DNA from: an uncultured Eubacteriales bacterium
GTDB lineage: Bacteria > Bacillota > Clostridia > Lachnospirales > Lachnospiraceae
Length of the DNA stretch: 6,376 nt
Reading direction: 5' to 3'
Assembly (NCBI GenBank): GCA_902772745.1
Contig: CACYBV010000115.1
Coordinates: 1 to 6,376 of the forward strand
This document shows positions 1 through 5,618 of the stretch, piece by piece. The position numbers were made by a program, and so were the translations under genes. The stretch's first letter is position 1, and every line of letters begins with the position of its first letter. The notes under the pieces were generated by a model, which saw only the letters and a list, made by a program, of their open reading frames with translations, was not told the DNA's origin and ran no database searches.

Positions 1-264
1 ATAGTATTCCACAGGATCCGTCAGCAGGAATTTGCCCTTTTCGTAAAGCTGCATCGCCGCCGCGACAGCGATGCATTTGGTCATCGAAGCGAGCTGGCAG
101 ATCGTATCCGGCCGGAATGGCTTTTTGTTTTCCGCGTCCGCATAACCCAGGCACTTGTCGTAGAGGCAGTCCGTCCCCTGATAAACCCGAAGCCCCGCGC
201 CTGCAATGCCGCGTTCGTTGACCGCATAATCAAGAAAAGCATCCAGATTTTTAAGATTTCCCAT
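1..264 (-). CDS. Beta-lactamase-family serine hydrolase, N-terminal part (cut by window edge)
   Basis: The reverse strand from 264 down to 1 is open for 88 codons, starting MGNLKNLDAF. The segment LASMTK places the family's SxxK nucleophile motif at Ser60 and Lys63, followed by the usual amphipathic helix and a segment reading LLTDPVEYY, typical of the beta-lactamase/class C-like hydrolase fold (Pfam Beta-lactamase). Family members are penicillin-binding-like enzymes, esterases or D-amino-acid peptidases; the substrate cannot be told from this fragment, and antibiotic resistance should not be assumed. There is no signal peptide or membrane segment at the start, so a cytoplasmic enzyme is likely. 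The start is supported by AGGGAGGA (minus strand, 280-273), eight bases upstream of the ATG. The gene continues beyond position 1, so the Tyr-x-Asn and C-terminal motifs are not visible. It is transcribed away from the gene at 423. Confidence 0.9.
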   Translation of the reverse strand, partial: MGNLKNLDAFLDYAVNERGIAGAGLRVYQGTDCLYDKCLGYADAENKKPFRPDTICQLASMTKCIAVAAAMQLYEKGKFLLTDPVEYY

Positions 265-301
265 CTTGCTGTTCCTCCCTGCGTTTCAGTTTGATGATTC
301 C

Positions 302-330
302 AGTATAATGCCGGCGCAGCGCCGAAACAA
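302..330 (-). promoter_or_regulatory. Promoter of the leftward serine hydrolase gene
   Basis: Read on the minus strand, TTGTTT (330-325) and TATACT (307-302) are separated by exactly 17 bases. This fits a sigma-A-type promoter with a good -10 box and a partial -35 box. Transcription would begin near 295, giving a leader of about 30 bases that carries the AGGGAGGA ribosome binding site. The spacer contains a 13-bp palindrome, annotated separately. Confidence 0.6.
312..324. repeat. 13-bp perfect palindrome in the promoter spacer, possible operator
   Basis: CGGCGC-A-GCGCCG is a perfect inverted repeat with a one-base centre. It fills most of the 17-base spacer between the -35 and -10 boxes of the leftward promoter. 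A dyad in this position is where a dimeric repressor would block RNA polymerase, or where a spacer-binding activator would act. A regulator is inferred only; none is encoded in this window. Chance is possible because the local sequence is GC-rich. Confidence 0.4.
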
Positions 331-360
331 GTTTTTTCTGCCGAAATTTTGAAATTTGTA

Positions 361-390
361 GGACATTTGCTGGACAACGGAGGGTATAAT
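361..390 (+). promoter_or_regulatory. Promoter of the rightward gene at 423
   Basis: A perfect TATAAT lies at 385-390, followed about 20 bases later by the AGGAGA ribosome binding site (410-415) of the ATG at 423. The -35 region at the right distance (362-367, GACATT) is poor. Two GGACA direct repeats, at 361-365 and 372-376, are 11 bases (one helical turn) apart and cover this weak -35, which could be an activator site. Start of transcription is expected near 397. Confidence 0.6.
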
Positions 391-532
391 ACACGTATCA
401 AACAATATCAGGAGACAAAATAATGCCGAAACCAAGTCCGGAAGTCATTGATTCGAAATTTCAGGAACTTACACACACCCCCATCTGCTCACCCGACTCT
501 CAGAGCCCAAAGCAAGACTGGATTCTCTTATC

Positions 533-955
533 ATGTCGAAAACTTTTGCGGAAGCATTCGGGATTCAGCAGATTCACGAAGACTACGGAAAGCAGAATGA
601 TGGGAAAACACCGCCGCTGAAAGCATATCCGAAGGCTTATGCGGATATGATCCGGGCTATTCGGGGGATGGACGCGATGTTCGGGAATTTCAAGAGAGAC
701 AAGGCTTTCATCGACAAGCTTGTCGAAAAGGAAAAGGCGACAGGAAAAGACCTGTATCCGGCTCAATTGTATGTAAAGGAGAATCTCCCGGAATCTGTGA
801 GGAAAAAGAGAAAACAGGGCCTTTCAGCCGTGTATCTTTTGCCGGACGCGCTGCGGGAATCTGCACCAAACGGGAAGACGGTCTTCCAGCTTCTGAAAGA
901 GGCCGCAGCGGAGAAAGGGATCAGCGAGGATGAGCTTTTCGATGATCTGAAGTAG
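533..955 (+). CDS. Hypothetical protein, middle segment of the frameshifted gene
   Basis: This open frame codes for 140 residues starting MSKTFAEAFGIQQ and ending DELFDDLK. It is mainly helical-looking and strongly charged, with a Lys/Arg-rich stretch (VRKKRKQG) near residues 89-96 and an acidic end. No enzyme motif, signal peptide or membrane segment is visible and I do not recognise a family. As a separate gene it is poorly supported: the ATG at 533 has no Shine-Dalgarno sequence, and protein-like sequence in the same frame continues upstream of the ATG back to the stop at 449-451. It therefore reads better as the middle part of the 423-1461 gene. If that gene is dead, this stretch may not be translated at all. 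Confidence 0.5.
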   Translation: MSKTFAEAFGIQQIHEDYGKQNDGKTPPLKAYPKAYADMIRAIRGMDAMFGNFKRDKAFIDKLVEKEKATGKDLYPAQLYVKENLPESVRKKRKQGLSAVYLLPDALRESAPNGKTVFQLLKEAAAEKGISEDELFDDLK

Positions 956-990
956 ATGTCGCACGTATCCTGGCGCTTTCGGAGTGCCAG

Positions 991-1461
991 ATGTACCACA
1001 TGCCCAAAAAGCAGGTCGACGAATATTTCAAAGATGGAGTCGTCGAAGGAAGCAAGGCTGACGGTTCGATTGTTGTGATTGACCGCAAGCAGTTCATGCA
1101 GAAGTATATCCAGTATAAAACCGATCCCTCGGTCAGGGAAATCGCGAAAAAGTACACAGGCTCTGATTCGAGAAAGGATCTCCTGAAGGAAGGCACGAAG
1201 AAAGAGCCGCCGCATCGGAAGGGCGGAATCAAAAACACGGAAAATGAGCAGGAGATTGTTCCCGGCAATCCGGAGGATATAAACCTGAACGTCAGTGTGG
1301 AGGAGAAGAACAGCCTGAAGGGCTTCAACCCGAATGCCGCCATTTGCTGGGAAGGAGAGTACGATCCTCTGAACGTGGACGTGGAAAAACTTCGGGCGGA
1401 ATACAATCAGGAGCTGGAACGGCAGGCGGCGAAGAAAAACGCGGTGCAGCCTAAAGTCTGA
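991..1461 (+). CDS. Hypothetical protein, C-terminal segment of the frameshifted gene
   Basis: This open frame codes for 156 residues starting MYHMPKKQVDEYFKDG and ending in AAKKNAVQPKV. GGAG at 981-984, six bases before the ATG, could start translation independently, so it has a better case as a stand-alone gene than the segment before it. However, the frame is open back to 946 and the residues there (VDVARILALSEC) also look like protein, which favours an originally continuous gene. An N-terminal half with mixed helix and strand character is followed by a hydrophilic, probably flexible stretch (about residues 62-95). A Glu/Lys/Gln-rich helix lies near the C-terminus. No known domain is recognised. 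A strong hairpin at 1504-1536 follows. Confidence 0.55.
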   Translation: MYHMPKKQVDEYFKDGVVEGSKADGSIVVIDRKQFMQKYIQYKTDPSVREIAKKYTGSDSRKDLLKEGTKKEPPHRKGGIKNTENEQEIVPGNPEDINLNVSVEEKNSLKGFNPNAAICWEGEYDPLNVDVEKLRAEYNQELERQAAKKNAVQPKV

Positions 1462-1503
1462 TTACGGACTGAGACGATAACCAGATCTTAACCCAATACT
1501 GTG

Positions 1504-1536
1504 CAAAGCGTCCCGGAATGATTCCGGGACGCTTTG
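1504..1536 (+). terminator. Perfect 16-bp hairpin after the orphan gene, probable terminator
   Basis: CAAAGCGTCCCGGAAT (1504-1519) and its exact reverse complement (1521-1536) flank a single base, giving a very stable GC-rich hairpin 43 bases after the stop at 1461. It lies between the orphan gene and the next promoter, the normal place for a terminator. The T tract directly after it is poor (only the TTTG of the stem, then TGAAAC), so intrinsic termination may be inefficient. The A/T ends of the arms mean it could work in either direction. Confidence 0.6.
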
Positions 1537-1608
1537 TGAAACTCCGCCACTTCACTTTTTACCAGTAAATTCCGCCAATTTCCCATAAAAACTGTCATTT
1601 TTCCGGTC

Positions 1609-1637
1609 TTGTTTTTTCCCCCCTATACTGCTATCAT
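1609..1637 (+). promoter_or_regulatory. Promoter of the ABC exporter operon
   Basis: TTGTTT (1609-1614) and TATCAT (1632-1637, five of six consensus bases) are separated by 17 bases. The -35 hexamer is identical to that of the leftward hydrolase promoter. Transcription would start near 1644-1646, giving a leader of about 100 bases before the TTG at 1743. The leader is markedly GC-rich at 1651-1698. A second -10-like TATACT at 1624-1629 lacks a convincing -35 partner. Confidence 0.6.
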
Positions 1638-1647
1638 TGTCTGTAAC

Positions 1648-1746
1648 ATGCGGTCAGACACGGCGCGGACGCGGGCGTCGGGACGGGCTGCGGGAACGTG
1701 TTTTTACCAGATTTTCCGCGTCTTCAAAGGGGGAAAACTGATTTGA
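1648..1746 (+). CDS. Possible 32-residue leader peptide frame before the exporter
   Basis: An ATG at 1648, only a few bases after the predicted transcription start, opens a 32-codon frame (MRSDTARTRASGRAAG at its start, Arg-rich, then FYQIFRVFKGGKLI). Its TGA stop at 1744-1746 overlaps the TTG start of the first ABC gene at 1743-1745. Such an overlap would allow translational coupling. In Bacillus subtilis the related bmrCD exporter genes lie behind a regulatory leader peptide, bmrB, so a leader frame here is plausible. Against it, there is no Shine-Dalgarno before the ATG, translation would need to be nearly leaderless, and a short open frame in GC-rich DNA arises easily by chance. Confidence 0.25.
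   Translation: MRSDTARTRASGRAAGTCFYQIFRVFKGGKLI
1726..1733 (+). promoter_or_regulatory. Ribosome binding site that fixes the TTG start of the first ABC gene
   Basis: AAAGGGGG ends nine bases before the TTG at 1743, ideal placement for initiation there. The in-frame upstream alternative, GTG at 1698, has only a weak GCGGGAAC in front of it. It would also add 15 residues that do not resemble the start of an ABC half-transporter. Confidence 0.7.
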
Positions 1747-3551
1747 TTTTCGGAAAACACATCAACAGGTATTATATCAGGTATGGCTGGATGCTGCTGA
1801 TTGGAATCGCCGCGCTTATCGCGGTCGACTTCGCGCAGCTGAAGGTTCCGGAGTATTACCGGATGGTCGTAAACGGTATGAACAGCGGCATGACGGAAGT
1901 CAGCGGCGCGGAAGTTCCGTTTACTTTGGATGTACTTCTCGACAAGGTCTGCCTGCCGCTGATCATTGTAATTGTGATGATTGTGGGCGGACGCTTTTTG
2001 TGGCGCGTCGGCTTCTTCGGCGCGGCGATCCGCGTCGAGCGGGACCTTCGCGACCGGATGTTTGATCACTGCAAGGATCTGTCGCAGCAGTATTACCAGG
2101 TGAACAAGGTCGGCAATCTGATGTCCCTGTTCACAAACGATCTCGAGACCGTGCAGGACTGCTACGGCAACGGGATTCTGATGTTCCTGGACGCATCCTT
2201 CATGGGCAGCCTCGCATTTATCAAAATGTTCCGCATGAACTGGACCCTGACCGCTTTTTCGATGATTCCGATGGCTTTTTTGTTCGTCGGTGCGATGACG
2301 GTCGGACGCAGGATGTCCAAAAAGTGGGAAGAGCGCCAGCAGGCCTTCTCCAATCTGTCGGATTTCTCGCAGGAATCCTTCTCGGGTATTGCGGTCATCA
2401 AGGCATTCGCGAAGGAAACGAAGGAACTTCTCGCTTTCCGCAAGCTCAATAAGGAAAACGAGCGCGTAAATGTGGCTTTCGTCCGGATGTCCACGCTGAT
2501 GCACATTTCCGTAACGCTTTTCATCGAATCGGTCATCTGCGTCATTCTCGGCTACGGCGGATACCTCGTTTACAAAGGCGTTTTCAACGCCGGCGAAATG
2601 ATCGAATTCATTGGCTATTTCACCTCGATCGTCTGGCCGATCATGGCGGTCTCGATGCTGATTGAGATGCACGCAAGAGGCAAGGCCAGCCTGAAGCGCA
2701 TCAGCGAGCTTCTGGATGCAAAGATCGATGTCCATGACAGCGAAGCTGTTGAGGAAAAGGTCGCGGCGCATGATCCTTCCATGCATCCTGCGATCCGCGG
2801 AGATATCGAATTCCGGAATCTGAGCTTTGCCTTTCCGGGAACGGACCTTGAGGTGCTGAAAAACGTCAGCTTCTCGATCAAAGCCGGCGAGAACGTCGGC
2901 CTGATCGGCAAGACCGGTACCGGAAAGACCACGATTGTGGATCTCATCGCGCGGACCTACAATGTACCGGACGGAACGATTTTTGTCGATGGCATGGATG
3001 TCAATTCAATCCCGATCCGCGAGCTTCGTTCGCATATCGCCTATGTACCGCAGGACAATTTCCTTTTCTCGGAGACGATCGGAGCGAATATCGCCTTTGC
3101 CTTTGCGGATGCGGACGACGAGGTGTCGATTGAGCACGCTGCGGAGATGGCCGGTGTGCATGACAATATCATGGAATTCCCGGAACGCTACAAGACGGTG
3201 CTCGGAGAGCGCGGCGTGACGGTTTCCGGTGGTCAGAAACAGCGGATTTCGATCGCGCGCGCCTTGATGAAGAACGCGGAAATCCTGATCCTTGACGATT
3301 CGGTTTCGGCGGTCGACACCAAGACCGAGCATACGATTCTCGAGAACCTCCGCAAGGAACGCGCCGGCAAGACGACGATCCTGATCGCCCACCGCATCAC
3401 GACGATCGAGCACATGGACAAGATCATTTACATCGAGGACGGCGAAGTAGTCGACGTCGGCTCCCATCATGAACTCATCGGACGCTGCCCGCGCTACGCC
3501 GAAATGGTGGAGCTGCAGCGGCTGGAGGATGAGAGAAAGGAGCGCAGCTGA
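1743..3551 (+). CDS. ABC exporter half-transporter, degenerate-site subunit of a heterodimer (BmrC/LmrC-like)
   Basis: This is a 602-residue fused membrane-ATPase protein; residue numbers count from the TTG start. About six membrane segments lie near residues 16-34, 69-87, 142-163, 169-188, 253-277 and 288-306. The nucleotide-binding domain begins near 353. Visible motifs are Walker A GKTGTGKT (389-396), Q-loop Gln437, signature VSGGQ (494-498), Walker B ILILDD (Asp518, Asp519) and switch His550. The residue after the Walker B Asp is Asp519 rather than the catalytic Glu, so this subunit's own ATP site should hydrolyse poorly. That is known for the degenerate-site subunit of heterodimeric exporters such as TM287/288, LmrCD and BmrCD. 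The partner is the next gene, one base downstream, and together they should export drugs or lipophilic compounds across the cytoplasmic membrane. The substrate cannot be read from sequence. The start codon is TTG, supported by AAAGGGGG; GTG 1698 would give 617 residues. Confidence 0.93.
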   Translation: MIFGKHINRYYIRYGWMLLIGIAALIAVDFAQLKVPEYYRMVVNGMNSGMTEVSGAEVPFTLDVLLDKVCLPLIIVIVMIVGGRFLWRVGFFGAAIRVERDLRDRMFDHCKDLSQQYYQVNKVGNLMSLFTNDLETVQDCYGNGILMFLDASFMGSLAFIKMFRMNWTLTAFSMIPMAFLFVGAMTVGRRMSKKWEERQQAFSNLSDFSQESFSGIAVIKAFAKETKELLAFRKLNKENERVNVAFVRMSTLMHISVTLFIESVICVILGYGGYLVYKGVFNAGEMIEFIGYFTSIVWPIMAVSMLIEMHARGKASLKRISELLDAKIDVHDSEAVEEKVAAHDPSMHPAIRGDIEFRNLSFAFPGTDLEVLKNVSFSIKAGENVGLIGKTGTGKTTIVDLIARTYNVPDGTIFVDGMDVNSIPIRELRSHIAYVPQDNFLFSETIGANIAFAFADADDEVSIEHAAEMAGVHDNIMEFPERYKTVLGERGVTVSGGQKQRISIARALMKNAEILILDDSVSAVDTKTEHTILENLRKERAGKTTILIAHRITTIEHMDKIIYIEDGEVVDVGSHHELIGRCPRYAEMVELQRLEDERKERS

Positions 3552-3552
3552 C

Positions 3553-5433
3553 ATGAGAGAATACTATCCCCTGCTCCTTGTGGGTGCCATCGTCAGCATC
3601 CTTGCCACGGTTTTCATCATCGCCTTTGCGACGATGAAGGACAAAAAAGAAGCCTTCGGCTTTGAACGGAACATGAAGGATTCGGAAATTGTCCGCCGAC
3701 TCCTGAGATACGCGAAGCCCTACTGGAAGAACTACATCCTGATCTTCGCGGTGCTGATTCTCGCGATTGCCTATGATATCATTTCCCCGCGGCTTGTAGG
3801 CTCGATTGAGGAACTGGTCAAGGACAAATTCGAGATGCCCCAGCTTCTCCGGATGGTCTTTTTGTACGCGGGCATCCTGATCGTTTCCCTGGTCGGAAAC
3901 TATATTCAGGCGATCCAGCTGCAGAAAGTCGGCCAGAAGATCCTGACCGCGATCCGCCAGGACCTGTTCACGCACATAGAAAGCCTTTCGCATGATCAGC
4001 TGAATCACATCCCGGTCGGAAAACTCGTGACGCGTGAATGCAACGATACGAACGCGATCTCGATGATGTTTACGAACATTCTTGTAAACCTGATCCGGAA
4101 CACGCTCGTGATTATCGGCGTCTTTGCGGCCATGCTGATGCTGAATTACGAGCTGACGCTGATGGTGACCTGCTTCGTGCCATTCATCGTACTGTTTACG
4201 CTGATCTTCCGGAAGTTCTCTCGCCGCGCATACCGCCGTGTCAAGGACGGAACGACCGATATCAACACCTTCCTTTCGGAAAACCTGTCGGGCATTAAGA
4301 TCACGCAGATTTTCAACAACGAGGAAAAGAAGCTCGGCGAATTCCGCGAGAAAAATGTGAAGCTTGCCCGGGCGCGCCGTCAGGAAATCCTGGTCTTCAG
4401 CGTGTTCCGGCCGGTCGTTTATATGCTGTATATCAGCTCGGTGATGCTGCTTTTGTATCTTGGCGGCAAAGGCTATATCCAGGATACGACCTTTATGGGA
4501 CAGACGATCACATCCGGCGTCCTCGTAAGCTTCTACATGTATATTTCGAAGTTCTTCAACCCGATCCAGAACCTGGCGGAAACCTTCAACTGGCTGCAGT
4601 CGGCGATGGCGTCTGCGGAGAAGGATTTCTCGATCATGGATATGGAGCCCGAGGTGAAGGATGAGCCGGACGCGATTGAGCTTCAGCATGTACGGGGCGA
4701 GATTGAATTTAAGAATGTATGGTTCGCCTATGAAAAGGACGAATGGATCTTAAAGGACATCAGCTTCCACATCAACCCGAAAGAAACCGTGGCTTTTGTC
4801 GGTGCAACCGGCGCCGGAAAGACGACGATCCTGTCCCTCGTATGCCGGAACTACGATATTCAGAAAGGCCAGATCCTCGTCGACGGCATCGACATCCGAC
4901 ACATCAAAATGCAGTCCTTAAGGAAGCATTTCGGACAGATGCTGCAGGACGTCTTCCTCTTCGCGGGGACGATCCGGTCGAATATCGTGCTTCGTGAGGA
5001 GGGCTTTACAGATGACGAGATCATGGAAGCCTGCCGCTACGTGAATGCGGACCATTTCATTGACCGGCTTCCCCAGGGCCTCGACGAAGAGGTGCGCGAG
5101 CGCGGCAACAACTTCTCCGCAGGCCAGAGACAGCTTCTTTCCTTTGCGCGGACGATCATTCACAAGCCGGATGTCATGATCCTGGACGAGGCGACCGCGA
5201 ACATCGATACCGAGACCGAGCAGCTGATCCAGAATTCGATGGAGAAGATGATGAACATCGGAACGATGCTTGTCGTCGCGCACCGGCTCAGTACGATCCA
5301 GCACTCCGACAAGATCATCGTCATCAACCACGGCGAGATTGTCGAGCAGGGCAACCACTTCGAGCTCCTCGAGAAGCGCGGGGCATATTATGAATTATAT
5401 AAGCTGCAGTATTCCGACGAAGATGTCGGGTAA
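3553..5433 (+). CDS. ABC exporter half-transporter, catalytic-site subunit of a heterodimer (BmrD/LmrD-like)
   Basis: This 626-residue protein begins MREYYPLLLV. An extra N-terminal membrane segment (about residues 6-27) precedes a charged linker (DKKEAF at about 30-35) and the six-segment exporter core (about 61-345). The ATPase domain starts near 382. It has Walker A GATGAGKT (417-424), Q-loop Gln465, signature FSAGQ (521-525), Walker B VMILDE (Asp545, catalytic Glu546), D-loop from about 547 to Asp552 and switch His577. Its Walker B is complete, but its signature departs from LSGGQ. In a heterodimer that altered signature faces the first subunit's Asp-containing site, so both defects fall in the same composite ATP site. 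AAAGGAG (3536-3542) sits ten bases before the ATG. The preceding gene stops at 3551, so the genes are almost certainly co-translated. The frame is open further upstream (ATG 3469, ATG 3532), but those starts lack a suitable site and would run deep into the first gene. Confidence 0.94.
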   Translation: MREYYPLLLVGAIVSILATVFIIAFATMKDKKEAFGFERNMKDSEIVRRLLRYAKPYWKNYILIFAVLILAIAYDIISPRLVGSIEELVKDKFEMPQLLRMVFLYAGILIVSLVGNYIQAIQLQKVGQKILTAIRQDLFTHIESLSHDQLNHIPVGKLVTRECNDTNAISMMFTNILVNLIRNTLVIIGVFAAMLMLNYELTLMVTCFVPFIVLFTLIFRKFSRRAYRRVKDGTTDINTFLSENLSGIKITQIFNNEEKKLGEFREKNVKLARARRQEILVFSVFRPVVYMLYISSVMLLLYLGGKGYIQDTTFMGQTITSGVLVSFYMYISKFFNPIQNLAETFNWLQSAMASAEKDFSIMDMEPEVKDEPDAIELQHVRGEIEFKNVWFAYEKDEWILKDISFHINPKETVAFVGATGAGKTTILSLVCRNYDIQKGQILVDGIDIRHIKMQSLRKHFGQMLQDVFLFAGTIRSNIVLREEGFTDDEIMEACRYVNADHFIDRLPQGLDEEVRERGNNFSAGQRQLLSFARTIIHKPDVMILDEATANIDTETEQLIQNSMEKMMNIGTMLVVAHRLSTIQHSDKIIVINHGEIVEQGNHFELLEKRGAYYELYKLQYSDEDVG

Positions 5434-5437
5434 TAAC

Positions 5438-5550
5438 ATGGAAACAGCTTCCAGACCGCAGTTGTGACATATGGGGACAGGTATCGGACATTCGCTTGAC
5501 TGCCGGTGCCTGTCCCTTATGTCGGACCGGCAGTCGGAAGCTGTTTCCGT
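5438..5550. repeat. Nested palindromic element after the ABC operon, REP-like or complex terminator
   Basis: Four bases after the exporter stop lies a compact set of inverted repeats. The outer stem is GGAAACAGCTTCC (5440-5452) with its exact reverse complement at 5536-5548, extendable by a U-G and an A-U pair. A middle stem pairs GACATA plus GGGACAGG (5466-5471, 5474-5481) with CCTGTCCC plus TATGTC (5509-5516, 5518-5523). A third pair, GACTGCCGGT (5498-5507) and ACCGGCAGTC (5526-5535), is also perfect, but its loop encloses the right arm of the middle stem, so these two cannot both form as simple nested helices. As RNA the element may end the ABC transcript, although the following T run (5552-5555) is short. 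GGGGACAGG...CCTGTCCC cores resemble repeats I associate with REP-type elements in Clostridia; that link is from memory and unproven. No transposase or target duplication is seen. Confidence 0.7.
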
Positions 5551-5618
5551 CTTTTGAAGGACAGAAGACTTCTCTAAAAAAGCCCCTGTCCGCCGAAAAT
5601 GTATCAGGAGGGAGTAGG

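Larger units (their letters stand above)
423..1461 (+). pseudogene. Unrecognised soluble protein gene, apparently broken by two frameshifts
   Basis: A promoter (TATAAT 385-390) and AGGAGA (410-415) point to the ATG at 423, which begins MPKPSPEVIDSKFQ. Protein-like sequence leaves this frame near the slippage-prone (AC)n-C5 tract at 471-482. It continues one frame back as HLLTRLSEPKARLDSLIMSK and then joins the frame holding the ATG at 533. That frame stops at 953-955, but convincing sequence continues one frame back again (EVDVARILALSECQ) into the frame containing the ATG at 991, ending at 1459-1461. Adding one C in the C run and one G at about 948-949 yields one uninterrupted 346-residue protein. 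The protein is highly charged and rich in Lys and Glu, with no signal peptide or membrane segment. I do not recognise a family. It may be a recent pseudogene, a gene with two sequencing errors or, less likely, separate small genes. Each shift could undo a one-base loss in a run. Confidence 0.65.

Noticed and set aside
1..264. Reading the beta-lactamase-like gene as an antibiotic-resistance determinant
   Set aside because: Only the SxxK part is visible and there is no signal peptide. The family is broad and includes many esterases and peptidases.
423..620. 65-codon open frame from the well-supported ATG at 423 to its own stop
   Set aside because: Only about the first 20 residues look like protein; after 480 the residues read like an off-frame translation while the neighbouring frame becomes convincing. 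It is treated as the start of the frameshifted gene.
1668..1679. Short dyad GACGC-GG-GCGTC in the exporter leader
   Set aside because: Five-base arms with a two-base loop cannot form a normal hairpin, and such dyads are common in GC-rich DNA.
1698..1742. Upstream GTG start for the first ABC gene, adding 15 residues
   Set aside because: The Shine-Dalgarno in front of it is weak, whereas AAAGGGGG is ideally spaced for TTG 1743. The added residues do not resemble the family's N-terminus.
1704..2786. Long antisense open frame of 360 codons
   Set aside because: It lies opposite the well-supported ABC transporter and is rich in His, Arg, Asp and Gln, as expected for the reverse complement of GC-biased codons. 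It shows no domain.
3469..3552. Upstream ATG starts (3469, 3532) for the second ABC gene
   Set aside because: They overlap the end of the first gene. AAAGGAG at 3536-3542 fits the ATG at 3553, where the sequence also becomes typical of the family.
3475..4689. Long antisense open frame of 404 codons
   Set aside because: It mirrors the second ABC gene, has shadow-like composition (His, Arg and Asp runs) and no recognisable motif.
5438..5467. Nine-codon frame METASRPQL after the ABC operon
   Set aside because: It is too short, lacks a ribosome binding site and lies within the palindromic element, so chance explains it.
5554..5591. Possible promoter (TTGAAG ... TAAAAA) and small hairpin GGACAG/CTGTCC before the GH43 gene
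   Set aside because: The spacing of 15 bases and the poor -10 make the promoter weak, and a six-base stem with a 21-base loop is not distinguishable from chance.
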